From Microcoleus sp. bin38.metabat.b11b12b14.051 (GTDB taxonomy: Bacteria; Cyanobacteriota; Cyanobacteriia; Cyanobacteriales; Microcoleaceae), in assembly GCF_013299165.1 (NCBI RefSeq), contig NZ_JAAFKD010000011.1, forward strand, positions 80,154 through 144,153: a stretch of 64,000 nt of DNA, written 5' to 3'. Positions 1 through 9,106 of this stretch are shown piece after piece (the stretch's first letter is position 1; every line of letters starts with the position of its first letter). The position numbers and the translations under genes are program-made. The notes below the pieces were generated by a model that was given only the letters and a program-made list of their open reading frames with translations, made no database searches and was not told the DNA's origin.

Positions 1-1830
1 AAAATAACCGAACTGATGTCCGCTCATCAAGTCAGTTGCGTAGTAATTACAAAAAACAAAGAATTGACAATGGAGAAACCCAAAGATGACTCTACCTCCA
101 TTTTTCAATATTCCTTTCACCAACCCCTGGGAATCCTGACCGAATACGACATCGTGCAAGCACAGTTTATCGAACTAAATTTCGAGCAAACTCCGGCTCA
201 AAAAGTCATGAGAACTCCCCTGCAATTTCTGCAACCTTCCGATTCCCTGTGGACGGCGCACAAACAAATGCAGCACCAACAAGTGCAGCGGTTGGTCGTG
301 TGCGGGGGGCGCGGCGAACTCTTGGGAATTATTACCCAAACCAGCTTGCTCAGAGTCCTCGATCCCACAGAAATGTACCGAGTTGTCAAACAGTTGCAGC
401 AATCAGTTTATCAACTGCAATCGGAAAAATTGGAACTGCTGCAAAGCCGCAATGCTAAATTGGAGCAGCAGGTGCGCGAACGGACTGCCAAACTCCACGA
501 ACAGGTGCAGCGCGATCGGCTGTTAACTAAAATTTCCTTGCGGATTCACCAATCCTTAAACCTCGAAGAGATTCTGCACGCCAGCGTCGATGAAGTCCGG
601 CAAGTTTTGCACGCCGACAGAGTAGCGATCGTGCGTTGGGAGTCGAGCAACTTTGGCATTTTTGTGGCAGAATCCGTTGCCGAAAATTGGTCTTCTATCT
701 TGGGAGAAATCATGCCAGATAATATTTGGCAAGAAGACGCGCTGGCAATAGAAAATGAGATTTATGCAGTCGCCGACATCGACAAAGCTAGTTTTAGTCC
801 CGAAAAATATGCGCGTTTCCAGCAAGCACAAATCAAAGCTTATTTAATTGTACCAATTTTGCAAGACGGCAATTTGTGGGGGATGATGTGCGTCCATCAG
901 TGTTCAAACTCCAGGAATTGGCAGACTTCGGAATTGGATTTGCTGCTGCAACTGGCAACTCAAATCGCGATCGCCATTCAGCAAGCCCAACTATACCAAC
1001 AAGTACAAAATCTCAATACCGATCTCGAATGTCAAGTCCAAGAACGCACCGCCCAATTGCAGCAAAAAATTCAGGAACTCCAGCATTTAAACGTCCTCAA
1101 AGATGAATTTCTCAGCACAGTTTCTCACGAACTCCGGACGCCTTTAGCTAATATGAAAATGGCAATTCATATGCTGAGAATTTCTCCAACACTAGATCGC
1201 CGCCAGATTTATTTAGACATTTTAGAAACAGAATGTACTAGAGAAACAGATTTGATTAATGCTTTACTCGATTTGCAGCGCCTCGAAGCAGCAACTTGTC
1301 CTATCGACCTCGAACCAGTAAATTTAGAAATCTGGCTACCTACAATTATCGACCCGTTTTACAGCCGCGCCCAAAACCGCCACCAGCATTTGCGAGTAGA
1401 GTGCGAACGCCAACTACCCACGATCAGTTCCAACCGCGCTAGTTTGGGCAGAATTTTAGCAGAACTGCTCAACAATGCCTGTAAATATACTGCCAATGAT
1501 GGCCAAATCTCTGTCAGGGTAGAGTGCAAAAATCGAAAAAAGGAATATATAACACCAGAGAAAAATCCGCAACCAGCAAGTGTGATGATTTCCGAAATTC
1601 AATTTACACTCAGCAATCAATCATCCATTTCAATAGAAGAATTACCTCGAATTTTTGAGAAATTTTATCGAGTTCCCAACGCCGACCCATGGAAACAAGG
1701 AGGTACAGGTTTGGGTTTAGCTTTAGTTCAAAAACTTGTCGAACAGTTGGAGGGAAAAATTGAGGTAGAAAGCAGCAATGGCTGGACTAATTTTATCGTT
1801 AAATTTCCTACCCAGCCGGAGGGAAATTAG
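1..1830 (+). CDS. Sensor histidine kinase with CBS and GAF domains (5' end outside window)
   Basis: The frame is open to the left edge and the first visible residues match the second half of a CBS domain, so the true start is probably upstream; the first in-window ATG is at 16. Numbered from that ATG: CBS material to about residue 115, coiled coil about 118-170, GAF about 180-330, a second short coiled coil, HisKA with phospho-acceptor His371 in SHELRTPL, N box LLNNACKYT near 484, and ATP lid GGTGLGLAL near 561. It should autophosphorylate and pass phosphate to an unlinked regulator, since no receiver gene lies beside it. CBS domains often bind adenosine nucleotides and GAF domains small ligands or bilins; no chromophore cysteine motif was identified. 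The DxGxG box expected before the lid is replaced by SNQSSIS. Confidence 0.88.
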   Translation, partial: KITELMSAHQVSCVVITKNKELTMEKPKDDSTSIFQYSFHQPLGILTEYDIVQAQFIELNFEQTPAQKVMRTPLQFLQPSDSLWTAHKQMQHQQVQRLVVCGGRGELLGIITQTSLLRVLDPTEMYRVVKQLQQSVYQLQSEKLELLQSRNAKLEQQVRERTAKLHEQVQRDRLLTKISLRIHQSLNLEEILHASVDEVRQVLHADRVAIVRWESSNFGIFVAESVAENWSSILGEIMPDNIWQEDALAIENEIYAVADIDKASFSPEKYARFQQAQIKAYLIVPILQDGNLWGMMCVHQCSNSRNWQTSELDLLLQLATQIAIAIQQAQLYQQVQNLNTDLECQVQERTAQLQQKIQELQHLNVLKDEFLSTVSHELRTPLANMKMAIHMLRISPTLDRRQIYLDILETECTRETDLINALLDLQRLEAATCPIDLEPVNLEIWLPTIIDPFYSRAQNRHQHLRVECERQLPTISSNRASLGRILAELLNNACKYTANDGQISVRVECKNRKKEYITPEKNPQPASVMISEIQFTLSNQSSISIEELPRIFEKFYRVPNADPWKQGGTGLGLALVQKLVEQLEGKIEVESSNGWTNFIVKFPTQPEGN

Positions 1831-2103
1831 TCAGCCAGTCGATTTTAGATTTGAGACGGAGCCAGTCGATATCGTCGCACGAGCTGAGATATTAGATTTA
1901 CTCACAGCGCAGTGAATCTGGGAATTTCAACTAACGCGTTCCCCGGCTGACAGAAGAATCTAAAATTTTCGGGTTGGGTCATCTTTTTTACTGATACCAA
2001 ATTAGGGTTAGCTACCCCTTTGATCGATCGGTAATTTGTCCGATATCCCCCTCTCCCCGTCTCCCTTTGGAGCAATAGAGGGGGTTTGAACGCTGATTTA
2101 TTT

Positions 2104-4464
2104 TCACTCTTTTTTAGGAGCTAGTTTGCGGATGCCAGACTCTACTGGTGCCAAATTCAAATAGTCGTTTTTCTCTGCCACAATTGATGGTTGAGATGCT
2201 TGATACTTTTTGCCTTTGGTGGGGTAATTGGCAACTGTGCCCAAGCAGGGGATGCCAAAATTTTCTAATTGACTGAAAACTTTTTTGACTGCGGAAAACT
2301 TTGCCTGACGAACGGCTACAACCATCAATATGCCATCTGTGCGCGCCGCTAAAAAATTCGCATCTTTGCTGTCAGCCAGCGGCGGCGTATCGTAGATAAC
2401 TAAGTCAAATGTTGCGTGCAGTTCATCCATTAAATACTGCATCCCAGATGAGGCAAGCCGTCTGGCAGTACCCGGAATCGGAAGACCGGCAGTTAATACA
2501 AAAAGCTCGTCTTCTATACGCGATCGCTGGATAATGTCACTGGGTTCGCTTTTATTTTCGAGCAAATTGCTCAATCCCTTGACATTAGGCAAATCCAACA
2601 GCAAGTGCAAGCTGGGCGAATGCAAATTGGCGTCTACCAACAGCACTCGCTGACCCGCCAGCGCTGCCACGTGAGCTAAGTTTAAAGCAACGGTAGATTT
2701 GCCTTCACCAGCGCTAGCCGAACCCACTGCCACAGACTTAATCGTTCGATGTGAAGAAAGAAAGCGGATATTAGTATAAAGAGAGTCAAAAGCTTCTATA
2801 AATTCCGAAGCGATTTTTTTGTTTCCCTGCTGTCCTTCCAGATAAGCATAGGCATTGGCAATAGAAGGCGGAAATTTTTTAGCATTTTTGTCACGAGGAA
2901 TTACTCCCAATAAAGGCGGGTCAAACGCATCTTTAACATCATCAGCACAGTAGAAAATATTGCGTAACTTTTCAATAATAATAGCCGTTAGCAGACCCAA
3001 CACCAGCCCCCCAACAATTGCCATGAAAAATTTGTTGGCATTTTTCGAGGCAACGGGAATCGGTTCGCCTGTTTTGATATCTTTGGGTACCCGGGGCTCA
3101 GAAATAATTTCCCAAGGTACTTGACTTTGAGCTGCTTGGACGCGCAGAGTTTCCCGCTGAGTTAAAAGTTGATCGCGGCTGCGGGAGGCTATGTCTAATT
3201 GCTGTTGCAGTTCGTTGTAGCGGCGGGCTATACTGGGGAATTCTCTTGCTTGTCGGGTCAAATTAATTTTAGTTTGGGCGATCGCCTGACTGCGAGCTTC
3301 TAAAACTTGAACTTGGTTAGCAGTATCAACCAATTGTTTGATCAAACCGATGCGAATCGAATTTTGAAAATTCTGAACTTTAGAATTGGCTTCAGTGCCT
3401 ACCAAATTTTGCCCCAAAATTCGCTGCGTTTGCTGGTTGAGCAAAGCTACTAAATTTGCCCGCTTGCGCTCTAAAGCTTCTACTATCGGGTTAGCAGATT
3501 TAAACCTAGCTGTTTCTACAGCAATCTGACCTTCTACTTCCTTAACCTTAGTCAGCAACTCTTTGTATTGAGGTTCTTCGCTTAAAGCTGAAGCAGCAAT
3601 AGCTTCATTTGGTGTGAAATCTAATTGTTTTTGCAAGTTAGCGTACAGCGTTTTTTGTTCTTGCAGCAGCCTTTGAGTTTCTAACTCTAAAGTTTCTACG
3701 GTGCGAACTTGCACGATCAATTGCGCGCCTTGTTCTTTAGGATCGGTAATCTTTTGCTGCTGCTGTATCACCTGTAACTCCGACTTCAGGTCATTTACGC
3801 GCTTGTTGAGTCCCGGAAGCTGCTTTTCAATAAAATTAACACCTTGACCAATGCGAGTCTTGCGTTCGTCAAGGCTGTACTTTAAATATTTCTTTTTAAC
3901 TTCTTGTAAAACGAACTCAACTAATTTATGATCTTGCCCCATGAAGCGAACTTCCAAAATTTTAGTTTGCGTAATCTCGTTGTCTCCGAGGCGCAACACG
4001 AGCAATCCTTTTTGAAGAACTTCCTCAGTAACTTCTGGATATTTGTTTTTGACTTGTTTAGAAATAGCCGACAGCATTTGAGGACTCTGGAGAATTTGAA
4101 GTTGAGTTGCATAGTCCAAACTAAAAAATTCTCGATTAGGCACTGCCCCCCCCTCGCCGCGATTGGCGAGGGCAGATGCGTCGGCAAGTCTTGCCTCCGT
4201 TGTCACGGGTTCCACCAGCATCCGAAAATCGCCTTGATATGTTTTCTTACCTTGCTTGATCTGAAAATAAACTGCACCGCCTGCTAGAGCGATAATCCCA
4301 ATAATAACTATGGCTTGTCGCCCAAAAGTCCTGAACAACGGCTTGAGATTCAATCCTTTCTGAGGCGCCGCGCTTAACTCTTCTCCCTCGTCAACGGAAA
4401 ATTGCTGCACCTGTCGGCTCTGGTTGCTAATGGGTACGATATGAGAGTCCTGTTCTGTTTCCAT
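2104..4464 (-). CDS. Wzc/GumC-type polysaccharide co-polymerase with tyrosine autokinase domain
   Basis: This 786-residue protein has the plan of a bacterial tyrosine kinase that controls chain length and export of exopolysaccharide. An N-terminal membrane segment lies near residues 50-67, followed by a Wzz-like periplasmic region with long coiled coils (about 200-440) and a second membrane segment near 476-497. The cytoplasmic P-loop domain has Walker A ASAGEGKST near 580, Walker A' VLLVDANL, and Walker B VIYDTPPLAD. Enzymes of this family normally end in a tyrosine cluster; here only two scattered tyrosines are seen in the last 40 residues, so autophosphorylation may be weak or occur elsewhere. 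The sequence GAGG lies six bases before the ATG. No glycosyltransferase or Wza gene is adjacent. Confidence 0.9.
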   Translation of the reverse strand: METEQDSHIVPISNQSRQVQQFSVDEGEELSAAPQKGLNLKPLFRTFGRQAIVIIGIIALAGGAVYFQIKQGKKTYQGDFRMLVEPVTTEARLADASALANRGEGGAVPNREFFSLDYATQLQILQSPQMLSAISKQVKNKYPEVTEEVLQKGLLVLRLGDNEITQTKILEVRFMGQDHKLVEFVLQEVKKKYLKYSLDERKTRIGQGVNFIEKQLPGLNKRVNDLKSELQVIQQQQKITDPKEQGAQLIVQVRTVETLELETQRLLQEQKTLYANLQKQLDFTPNEAIAASALSEEPQYKELLTKVKEVEGQIAVETARFKSANPIVEALERKRANLVALLNQQTQRILGQNLVGTEANSKVQNFQNSIRIGLIKQLVDTANQVQVLEARSQAIAQTKINLTRQAREFPSIARRYNELQQQLDIASRSRDQLLTQRETLRVQAAQSQVPWEIISEPRVPKDIKTGEPIPVASKNANKFFMAIVGGLVLGLLTAIIIEKLRNIFYCADDVKDAFDPPLLGVIPRDKNAKKFPPSIANAYAYLEGQQGNKKIASEFIEAFDSLYTNIRFLSSHRTIKSVAVGSASAGEGKSTVALNLAHVAALAGQRVLLVDANLHSPSLHLLLDLPNVKGLSNLLENKSEPSDIIQRSRIEDELFVLTAGLPIPGTARRLASSGMQYLMDELHATFDLVIYDTPPLADSKDANFLAARTDGILMVVAVRQAKFSAVKKVFSQLENFGIPCLGTVANYPTKGKKYQASQPSIVAEKNDYLNLAPVESGIRKLAPKKE

Positions 4465-5487
4465 GTTGACCTCTTGGATATTTTTTTGGTAAAATCAGCT
4501 TTATTTTGCAAGCCTTCTGGTTGATGCTTTCACCATTGACTTCAGGATATCACAGGAAATTATCGGTCTGTTCTCCCTCCTTCTGATACTTCTGGCGATC
4601 GCATTTCACCCATACAATAATAACTAAATCCCTTTGTGCCGACTGCCAATTTTTTTTTACTAACTGAAGAGAGTGTTGTATCCGACTGAGTTTCTGTCTG
4701 CTGTGTGGTGGTTGTATTTAGGCTTGCTGCAAGGCACTGCCCGCGTTTTCGGATATCGCTGAGCGCGGCCGCCGATCGCACCATAACTTTACCAAACTTT
4801 TACAATTTGCCCTCACACCCGGGTCACAACGATCGCGCTGGTATTGCCTTGTCATCTCTGCCATTTTTGCGATCGCCACCAACGACAGCAGCACCTGTTA
4901 ACTTACCCCCGAACTGACCAGCTAAAAAGTTTTGCATTTTCCACGTAGATATAATAATTAACATTATACTGCCGATTTTTCTCACCCTAAATAATCGAAT
5001 TCATGTGCTAGAAAAATTTGTATCTGCTTTTAGTTATAAACTTTTTGACTAGCAGAATAATTGCTCGACTATACATAATGTGCAGCCTTGATAATTTTAT
5101 CACAAACTACTCTCAACGGTAGGAAGTGACATAAAAATTAATAAATTGTGAGTTCATACTCGATCGACATCTCGAAAAAATCTAGGCTTCAAGGTGGCTG
5201 TGGGCTTCAGGATGGTGCTGGGCGATGTGATTTTTGGGTCGAGAAATAGGAGTTTCAGGGTTTTTCAACTGTTGCTAAAACCATCGCCACAATTCGCGAT
5301 CCGACGGCGACGGAGAAGCTACAGCTACAGCAGTATCAAATGCGCCACAGGCTGTTATTTGGTGAGGCTGATTAGACTTGGATTCCATAAATCTTTGATA
5401 CCAGATCGAAACAGATCCCGATCAATCCTCAACGCAGATAAATTTCTAAATAGGACAGTAAATTGGGTCACTTAAGTTGATTGTAGC
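4465..5487. other. About 1 kb intergenic region without convincing gene
   Basis: Short open frames occur here on both strands (for example 4705-4917 and 5194-5475), but their translations are rich in Arg, Ser and Cys, show no domain, and have no good ribosome site. The part at 4920-5160 is AT-rich. It probably holds the promoter of the leftward tyrosine-kinase gene. No palindromic repeat of the families seen elsewhere was found. Confidence 0.5.
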
Positions 5488-6915
5488 TTATTGATTCTGT
5501 GCTTTCTTTTCTCGAAGTTTCAACAAAATTTCTGCATGAACTTCGCGGGTAATTGGATAAAAATATGTGAGAATCATGCCACCAATTAAAGCAATTGTGG
5601 GCAGTGGCCCGATCGCAACTCGAATCGCGAACAGTGCAGAATCCGGCTGTACGGGTGCAGCCTGTCCCTGAACGGTGGCAAGAAATCCAGCTCTTTCTAA
5701 TGCTTGGCCTACCAACCACAAACCTACTGCCAAACCAATTTTTTGCAGCAATACCATAAACGAATAGAATACGCCTTCGCGTCTTTCTCCTGTTTGGAGT
5801 TCGTCGAGTTCAATCACATCCGGTATCATCGACCAAGGTACGAGATAAGCAGTGGAAACTCCGACACCAGCCATAACTGCTAACAGGTACATCTGGACTA
5901 CTTGTCCCGGTTGCAGGAAAAACAGTCCGGCTTGGGCGATAATCCACAAACTCATGCCCATAAAATAAACAGCTTTTTTCCCATAACGTTGGCTAACTCT
6001 ACTCCAAACAGATAACATGGCGAGTGCGGTGCCTTGAACGGCGATCGCAGTTTGGGTAAAAGTTGCTGGTGGCAGTTTCATCCAGTTGATGACAAAGTAA
6101 GGCAAAATCGAAGCAGTTAATTGCACTCCCAGCCAAGAACAGAGGTAAATTCCAATTACGTATAAAAAAGGGCGATTGTTAAAGGCAATTCGCAACTGTT
6201 CTCCTATCGGCAAGGATGTGGAATTGTCTTCTATTGGATTTTCTTGTAGTTGAGAGAGGACGTGTTTGCGGGTCCCGAAAAAGCACCAGTACAAAGGCAA
6301 TACTGAAATGATTGTACAGAGTCCGCCTAATATTAAGTATTTTTGGATGTCATCTTTAACTAAGGCAAAGATAATTTGCGCGATAATTAAGGACAAAATG
6401 CTGCCGCCGATCGAGAAAGTAAACCGGAAACTGTTAAGGCTAGTGCGTTCGTTGTAGTCTTGGGTTAATTCTGGGGTGAGGGCTGTGTAAGGCAGGTTGA
6501 CGGCGGTGTAGGCGGTGTTAAACAAAATGCCGATCGCCACATAGTACCAAAACAATATCGTGGGATCTTTGCTAGGCACAATCCACTGTAAAAAGAAGAA
6601 GATGCCGAAAGGAATTGCGCCGTATACCATCCAAGGATAGCGACGGCCCCAGGGATGAGAAGTGCGATCGCTCAAAACCCCCACAATCGGGTCATTTACC
6701 GCATCCCAAACCTTGCCGATCAGTAAAATGTTGCTAGCAGTCCCCGCAGCCAAACCCGCCACGTTGGTAAAGAAAAACAGCAGAAAAAACACCAGAACAT
6801 TCGCAGTAATTGCGGGACCGAGGTCTCCCGCACCGTATGCTAACTTTGTGGAGAAACTGAGTTTTTTGCTTTGGGGGTTGTCGGCGGCTGGTTCAGGGGG
6901 GGAAGTGTTGCTCAT
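5488..6915 (-). CDS. GPH-family sugar:cation symporter (MFS)
   Basis: The 475-residue protein is almost wholly hydrophobic, with about 12 membrane segments and a short polar N-terminus. The start of the domain, KLAYGAGDLGPAI, followed by a segment with KVWDAVNDPIVGVLSDRT and then WGRRYPWMVYG, is the signature of the glycoside-pentoside-hexuronide:cation symporter family (MFS_2, relatives of MelB). Members import sugars or sugar conjugates with Na+ or H+. The substrate cannot be read from sequence and no sugar-catabolic gene is adjacent. No clear Shine-Dalgarno sequence precedes the ATG. The gene stands alone on its strand, with a 7-base tandem repeat just upstream of it. Confidence 0.9.
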   Translation of the reverse strand: MSNTSPPEPAADNPQSKKLSFSTKLAYGAGDLGPAITANVLVFFLLFFFTNVAGLAAGTASNILLIGKVWDAVNDPIVGVLSDRTSHPWGRRYPWMVYGAIPFGIFFFLQWIVPSKDPTILFWYYVAIGILFNTAYTAVNLPYTALTPELTQDYNERTSLNSFRFTFSIGGSILSLIIAQIIFALVKDDIQKYLILGGLCTIISVLPLYWCFFGTRKHVLSQLQENPIEDNSTSLPIGEQLRIAFNNRPFLYVIGIYLCSWLGVQLTASILPYFVINWMKLPPATFTQTAIAVQGTALAMLSVWSRVSQRYGKKAVYFMGMSLWIIAQAGLFFLQPGQVVQMYLLAVMAGVGVSTAYLVPWSMIPDVIELDELQTGERREGVFYSFMVLLQKIGLAVGLWLVGQALERAGFLATVQGQAAPVQPDSALFAIRVAIGPLPTIALIGGMILTYFYPITREVHAEILLKLREKKAQNQ

Positions 6916-7021
6916 AAACTTTTGTTTCGGGATTTTTGGGCAGTCGCAGTCTTTCCAGTAGGAGTATAACTCGCGTTAGGCTGTAATACTGAGTTTTTTT
7001 TGGCGATCGGGATGGTTTGGG

Positions 7022-7126
7022 TAATTGGGAATTGGGAATTGGGAATTGGGAATTGGGAATTGGGAATTGGGAATTGGGAATTGGGAATTGGGAATTGGGA
7101 ATTGGGAATTGGGAATTGGGAATTGA
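7022..7126. repeat. Heptanucleotide tandem repeat, unit ATTGGGA (about 15 copies)
   Basis: A perfect or near-perfect 7-base unit repeats for about 105 bases between the symporter gene and the hypothetical gene at 7262. Because 7 is not a multiple of 3 it gives a repetitive frame on the minus strand that is not a real protein. It belongs to the class known in cyanobacteria as STRR sequences. Confidence 0.95.
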
Positions 7127-7261
7127 ATAGTAGAGACGCCTTTCGCCAATAATCGAAATAAACCCGTCTCACCCAGCGACTAATTGAAACTAAGATTTTG
7201 AAGAATTTTATTTTTTAGTTTTGATATTAAAATGACATCAATAATCACAAACATCAAATTA

Positions 7262-7813
7262 CTAAGTTAGCAACCTAGATTTTGCTGTAATTGCTCCCAC
7301 ACACCACAAAATAGCATTGACAATCTCCGAACGCTGGATATCCTCATCAGCTAAAAAACTGGCAAATTCTTCATCAATATTCAGGTGGTCTGCAAAAGCA
7401 TAAAGCACGCGCTTGTACTCTGTGGGCATTGGTGTTAATGTGACTTTTACTAAATTTAACAGCGCGTTCAAACAGTTAAGCATAATCCCTGATTCGTCAA
7501 TATCTTCGGCATCGAGCAAGTACAGGGTTTCTGCAATGTCGCAAATAGCGTCTATTTGTGTTGGTGGTGTTCCGAGTTCGCTGACATCGATATCGCACAA
7601 TTGGAGAGCGTTAATCGCTAGTTGTGGACGGGTAAAAAATACAAGTTGACCGCCGGCTACTAAAGGCGGTTCTTGTTCTCCATACACAATGAGAGTATAG
7701 AGATTAGGTACTTCGGTTTCGGGGTCGATGCGGAAACCGAAGAGCCACAGCAATTTTTCTCGCTCGGGGTTGGCTGTTTGCAGTTTTGTTGCGAAAAGTT
7801 TTGATTGTGACAT
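7262..7813 (-). CDS. Conserved hypothetical protein, 183 aa
   Basis: No domain is recognised. The product is soluble and acidic, with no signal peptide or membrane segment. The N-terminal half (FGFRIDPETEVPNLYTLIVYG, then GGQLVFFTRP) looks like mixed alpha/beta structure, and the C-terminal half is helical and Leu-rich. Normal composition, a clean ATG start and complete length suggest a real gene. It may be a cyanobacterial family of unknown function; the neighbours give no functional clue. Confidence 0.7.
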   Translation of the reverse strand: MSQSKLFATKLQTANPEREKLLWLFGFRIDPETEVPNLYTLIVYGEQEPPLVAGGQLVFFTRPQLAINALQLCDIDVSELGTPPTQIDAICDIAETLYLLDAEDIDESGIMLNCLNALLNLVKVTLTPMPTEYKRVLYAFADHLNIDEEFASFLADEDIQRSEIVNAILWCVGAITAKSRLLT

Positions 7814-7932
7814 GATTTGTTTGATTGTTACTAAATTTGTGCGATTAAACCCAGTTTACAGGGAAAATCTGGGTGGAGTGAGACATTTACAAATAAACGG
7901 GGTTTAACAAGGAGGAATGGGAAAGTTGTATG

Positions 7933-8610
7933 CTACAAATTTTGCTGGATGATGTCGCAGCATTCAGCGACGGTTGCTCTTTTTTCCATAGCTGCGACTA
8001 GGGCTTCGTAAGCTGATTGATGGCTTTCGATCAGGTTTTTGGCTCGCAGGGAACCCCAGTTTTGTTTGAGCTGAATTTCGGAAATTGGACGGCGCAGTTG
8101 TGTTAAAATTGCGCTGATTTTTGTGCGGTCTTCGGCTCCTCCTCTGGCGCTGCCGTAAACAAATTTTTCGGCGACTATTCCTGCCATCCACACGGTGCAG
8201 TATTGGTCTAAAAGTTGGACGGAAAGAGTGCCGTTTTCGAGTTGAGATGCTAGTTGTTCGTCTTCAAATCGGACGCCTCCTTGGGCTGTTTGACCTTGTT
8301 TGAATGCTTCAAGAGCGTTGAGGGCGTAGCTGGTGATGGGAATTCCCAACAAATGCGCTACGAGGAAGTGTCCGGCTTCGTGGTGGAGGATACGATCGCG
8401 CTTTTCTTGAGAACTTCCCCCCAGCAAATCTACTAATATTGTACCGCCTTGACCTTGCCACTGGAAACTGTCGAGGGTGGCTAGCCCCAAGAGGCAAAAG
8501 GTGGCGATCGCAGGTACGGCCTCTGGTATGTTGAATAGGGGGCCCAATATGATCGAAACGGTGATGGCGAAGATAGAAATAGCGATAATATTCAAAGAAG
8601 TGTCTTTCAT
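7933..8610 (-). CDS. Membrane-anchored M41 (FtsH-type) peptidase domain without AAA ATPase
   Basis: From the ATG at 8610 the protein has 225 residues. Two N-terminal hydrophobic segments (about 4-45) precede a zinc-peptidase domain with HHEAGHFLVAHLLG, where HEAGH is the zinc and catalytic motif, and a later segment MAGIVAEKFVYGSARGGAED that supplies the third-ligand region of FtsH M41 peptidases. The AAA+ module that normally precedes M41 is absent. The frame stays open upstream to about 9009, but that part reads through heptamer repeats and is rejected as protein. It probably cleaves or binds membrane proteins, perhaps together with a full FtsH; this is inference. The gene is divergent from the site-2 protease rseP. 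Confidence 0.85.
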   Translation of the reverse strand: MKDTSLNIIAISIFAITVSIILGPLFNIPEAVPAIATFCLLGLATLDSFQWQGQGGTILVDLLGGSSQEKRDRILHHEAGHFLVAHLLGIPITSYALNALEAFKQGQTAQGGVRFEDEQLASQLENGTLSVQLLDQYCTVWMAGIVAEKFVYGSARGGAEDRTKISAILTQLRRPISEIQLKQNWGSLRAKNLIESHQSAYEALVAAMEKRATVAECCDIIQQNL

Positions 8611-8629
8611 AATTGCGAATTGGTAATTT

Positions 8630-8764
8630 AGTTGACAGTTGACAGTTGACAGTTGACAGTTGACAGCTTTGACAGTTGACAGTTGACAGTTGACAGTTGA
8701 CAGCTTTGACAGTTGACAGTTGACAGTTGACAGTTGACAGTTGACAGTTGACAGTTGACAGCTT
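8630..8764. repeat. Heptanucleotide tandem repeat, unit TTGACAG
   Basis: About 18 copies of TTGACAG, interrupted twice by CTT, fill the region just upstream of the M41 peptidase start codon. The same unit recurs at 10218-10248, 22047-22092 and, in either orientation, at 29853-30230. It lies within what should be the 5' untranslated region. Confidence 0.95.
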
Positions 8765-9106
8765 CTGGGTTTTGGGTTGACAGTTTTCTGTTGAGGGCTA
8801 CCTCTGGCTAAAAGCAAGAGGATTGAAACAGTGAATAATTTTGTTTGATTTTCCCCAAGTAAGGAGTCGGCTTTAAACCCATTCTTCTTGGTAAGTGGGA
8901 ATTGGTAATCGGGGACTGGTTTGAGAGGTAAACTCAGGTACATCGCGCGATCGCTTTGCCGCCGTGTCTGGTCGATCGCACCGCTGGGACTTCCGACAAA
9001 AAACACCATCTTCCAGTTTGACTGAAATTTGCAGGTCGGAAGCCATCAATCTTAAAAAGATATTAAAATAAATTAAAGTCAAGTAAAAGTGTTAGTGGAA
9101 TCCTTC
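8765..9106. other. Divergent intergenic region between M41 peptidase and rseP
   Basis: About 340 bases follow the heptamer repeat before the rseP start. No gene, tRNA or strong hairpin was seen. It must hold the rseP promoter; AT-rich sequence at 9050-9085 is a plausible site, but no clear -35/-10 pair was assigned. Confidence 0.4.

Noticed and set aside
4705-5475. Small genes in the 1-kb gap
   Set aside because: Frames at 4705-4917 and 5194-5475 have unusual composition, no ribosome site and no recognisable domain.
6912-7172. 86-residue protein rich in NSQFPIP
   Set aside because: Translation of the ATTGGGA heptamer repeat.
8611-9009. N-terminal extension of the M41 protease
   Set aside because: It includes the translated TTGACAG repeat (QLSTVNC) and no domain; the ATG at 8610 starts directly at the membrane segment.
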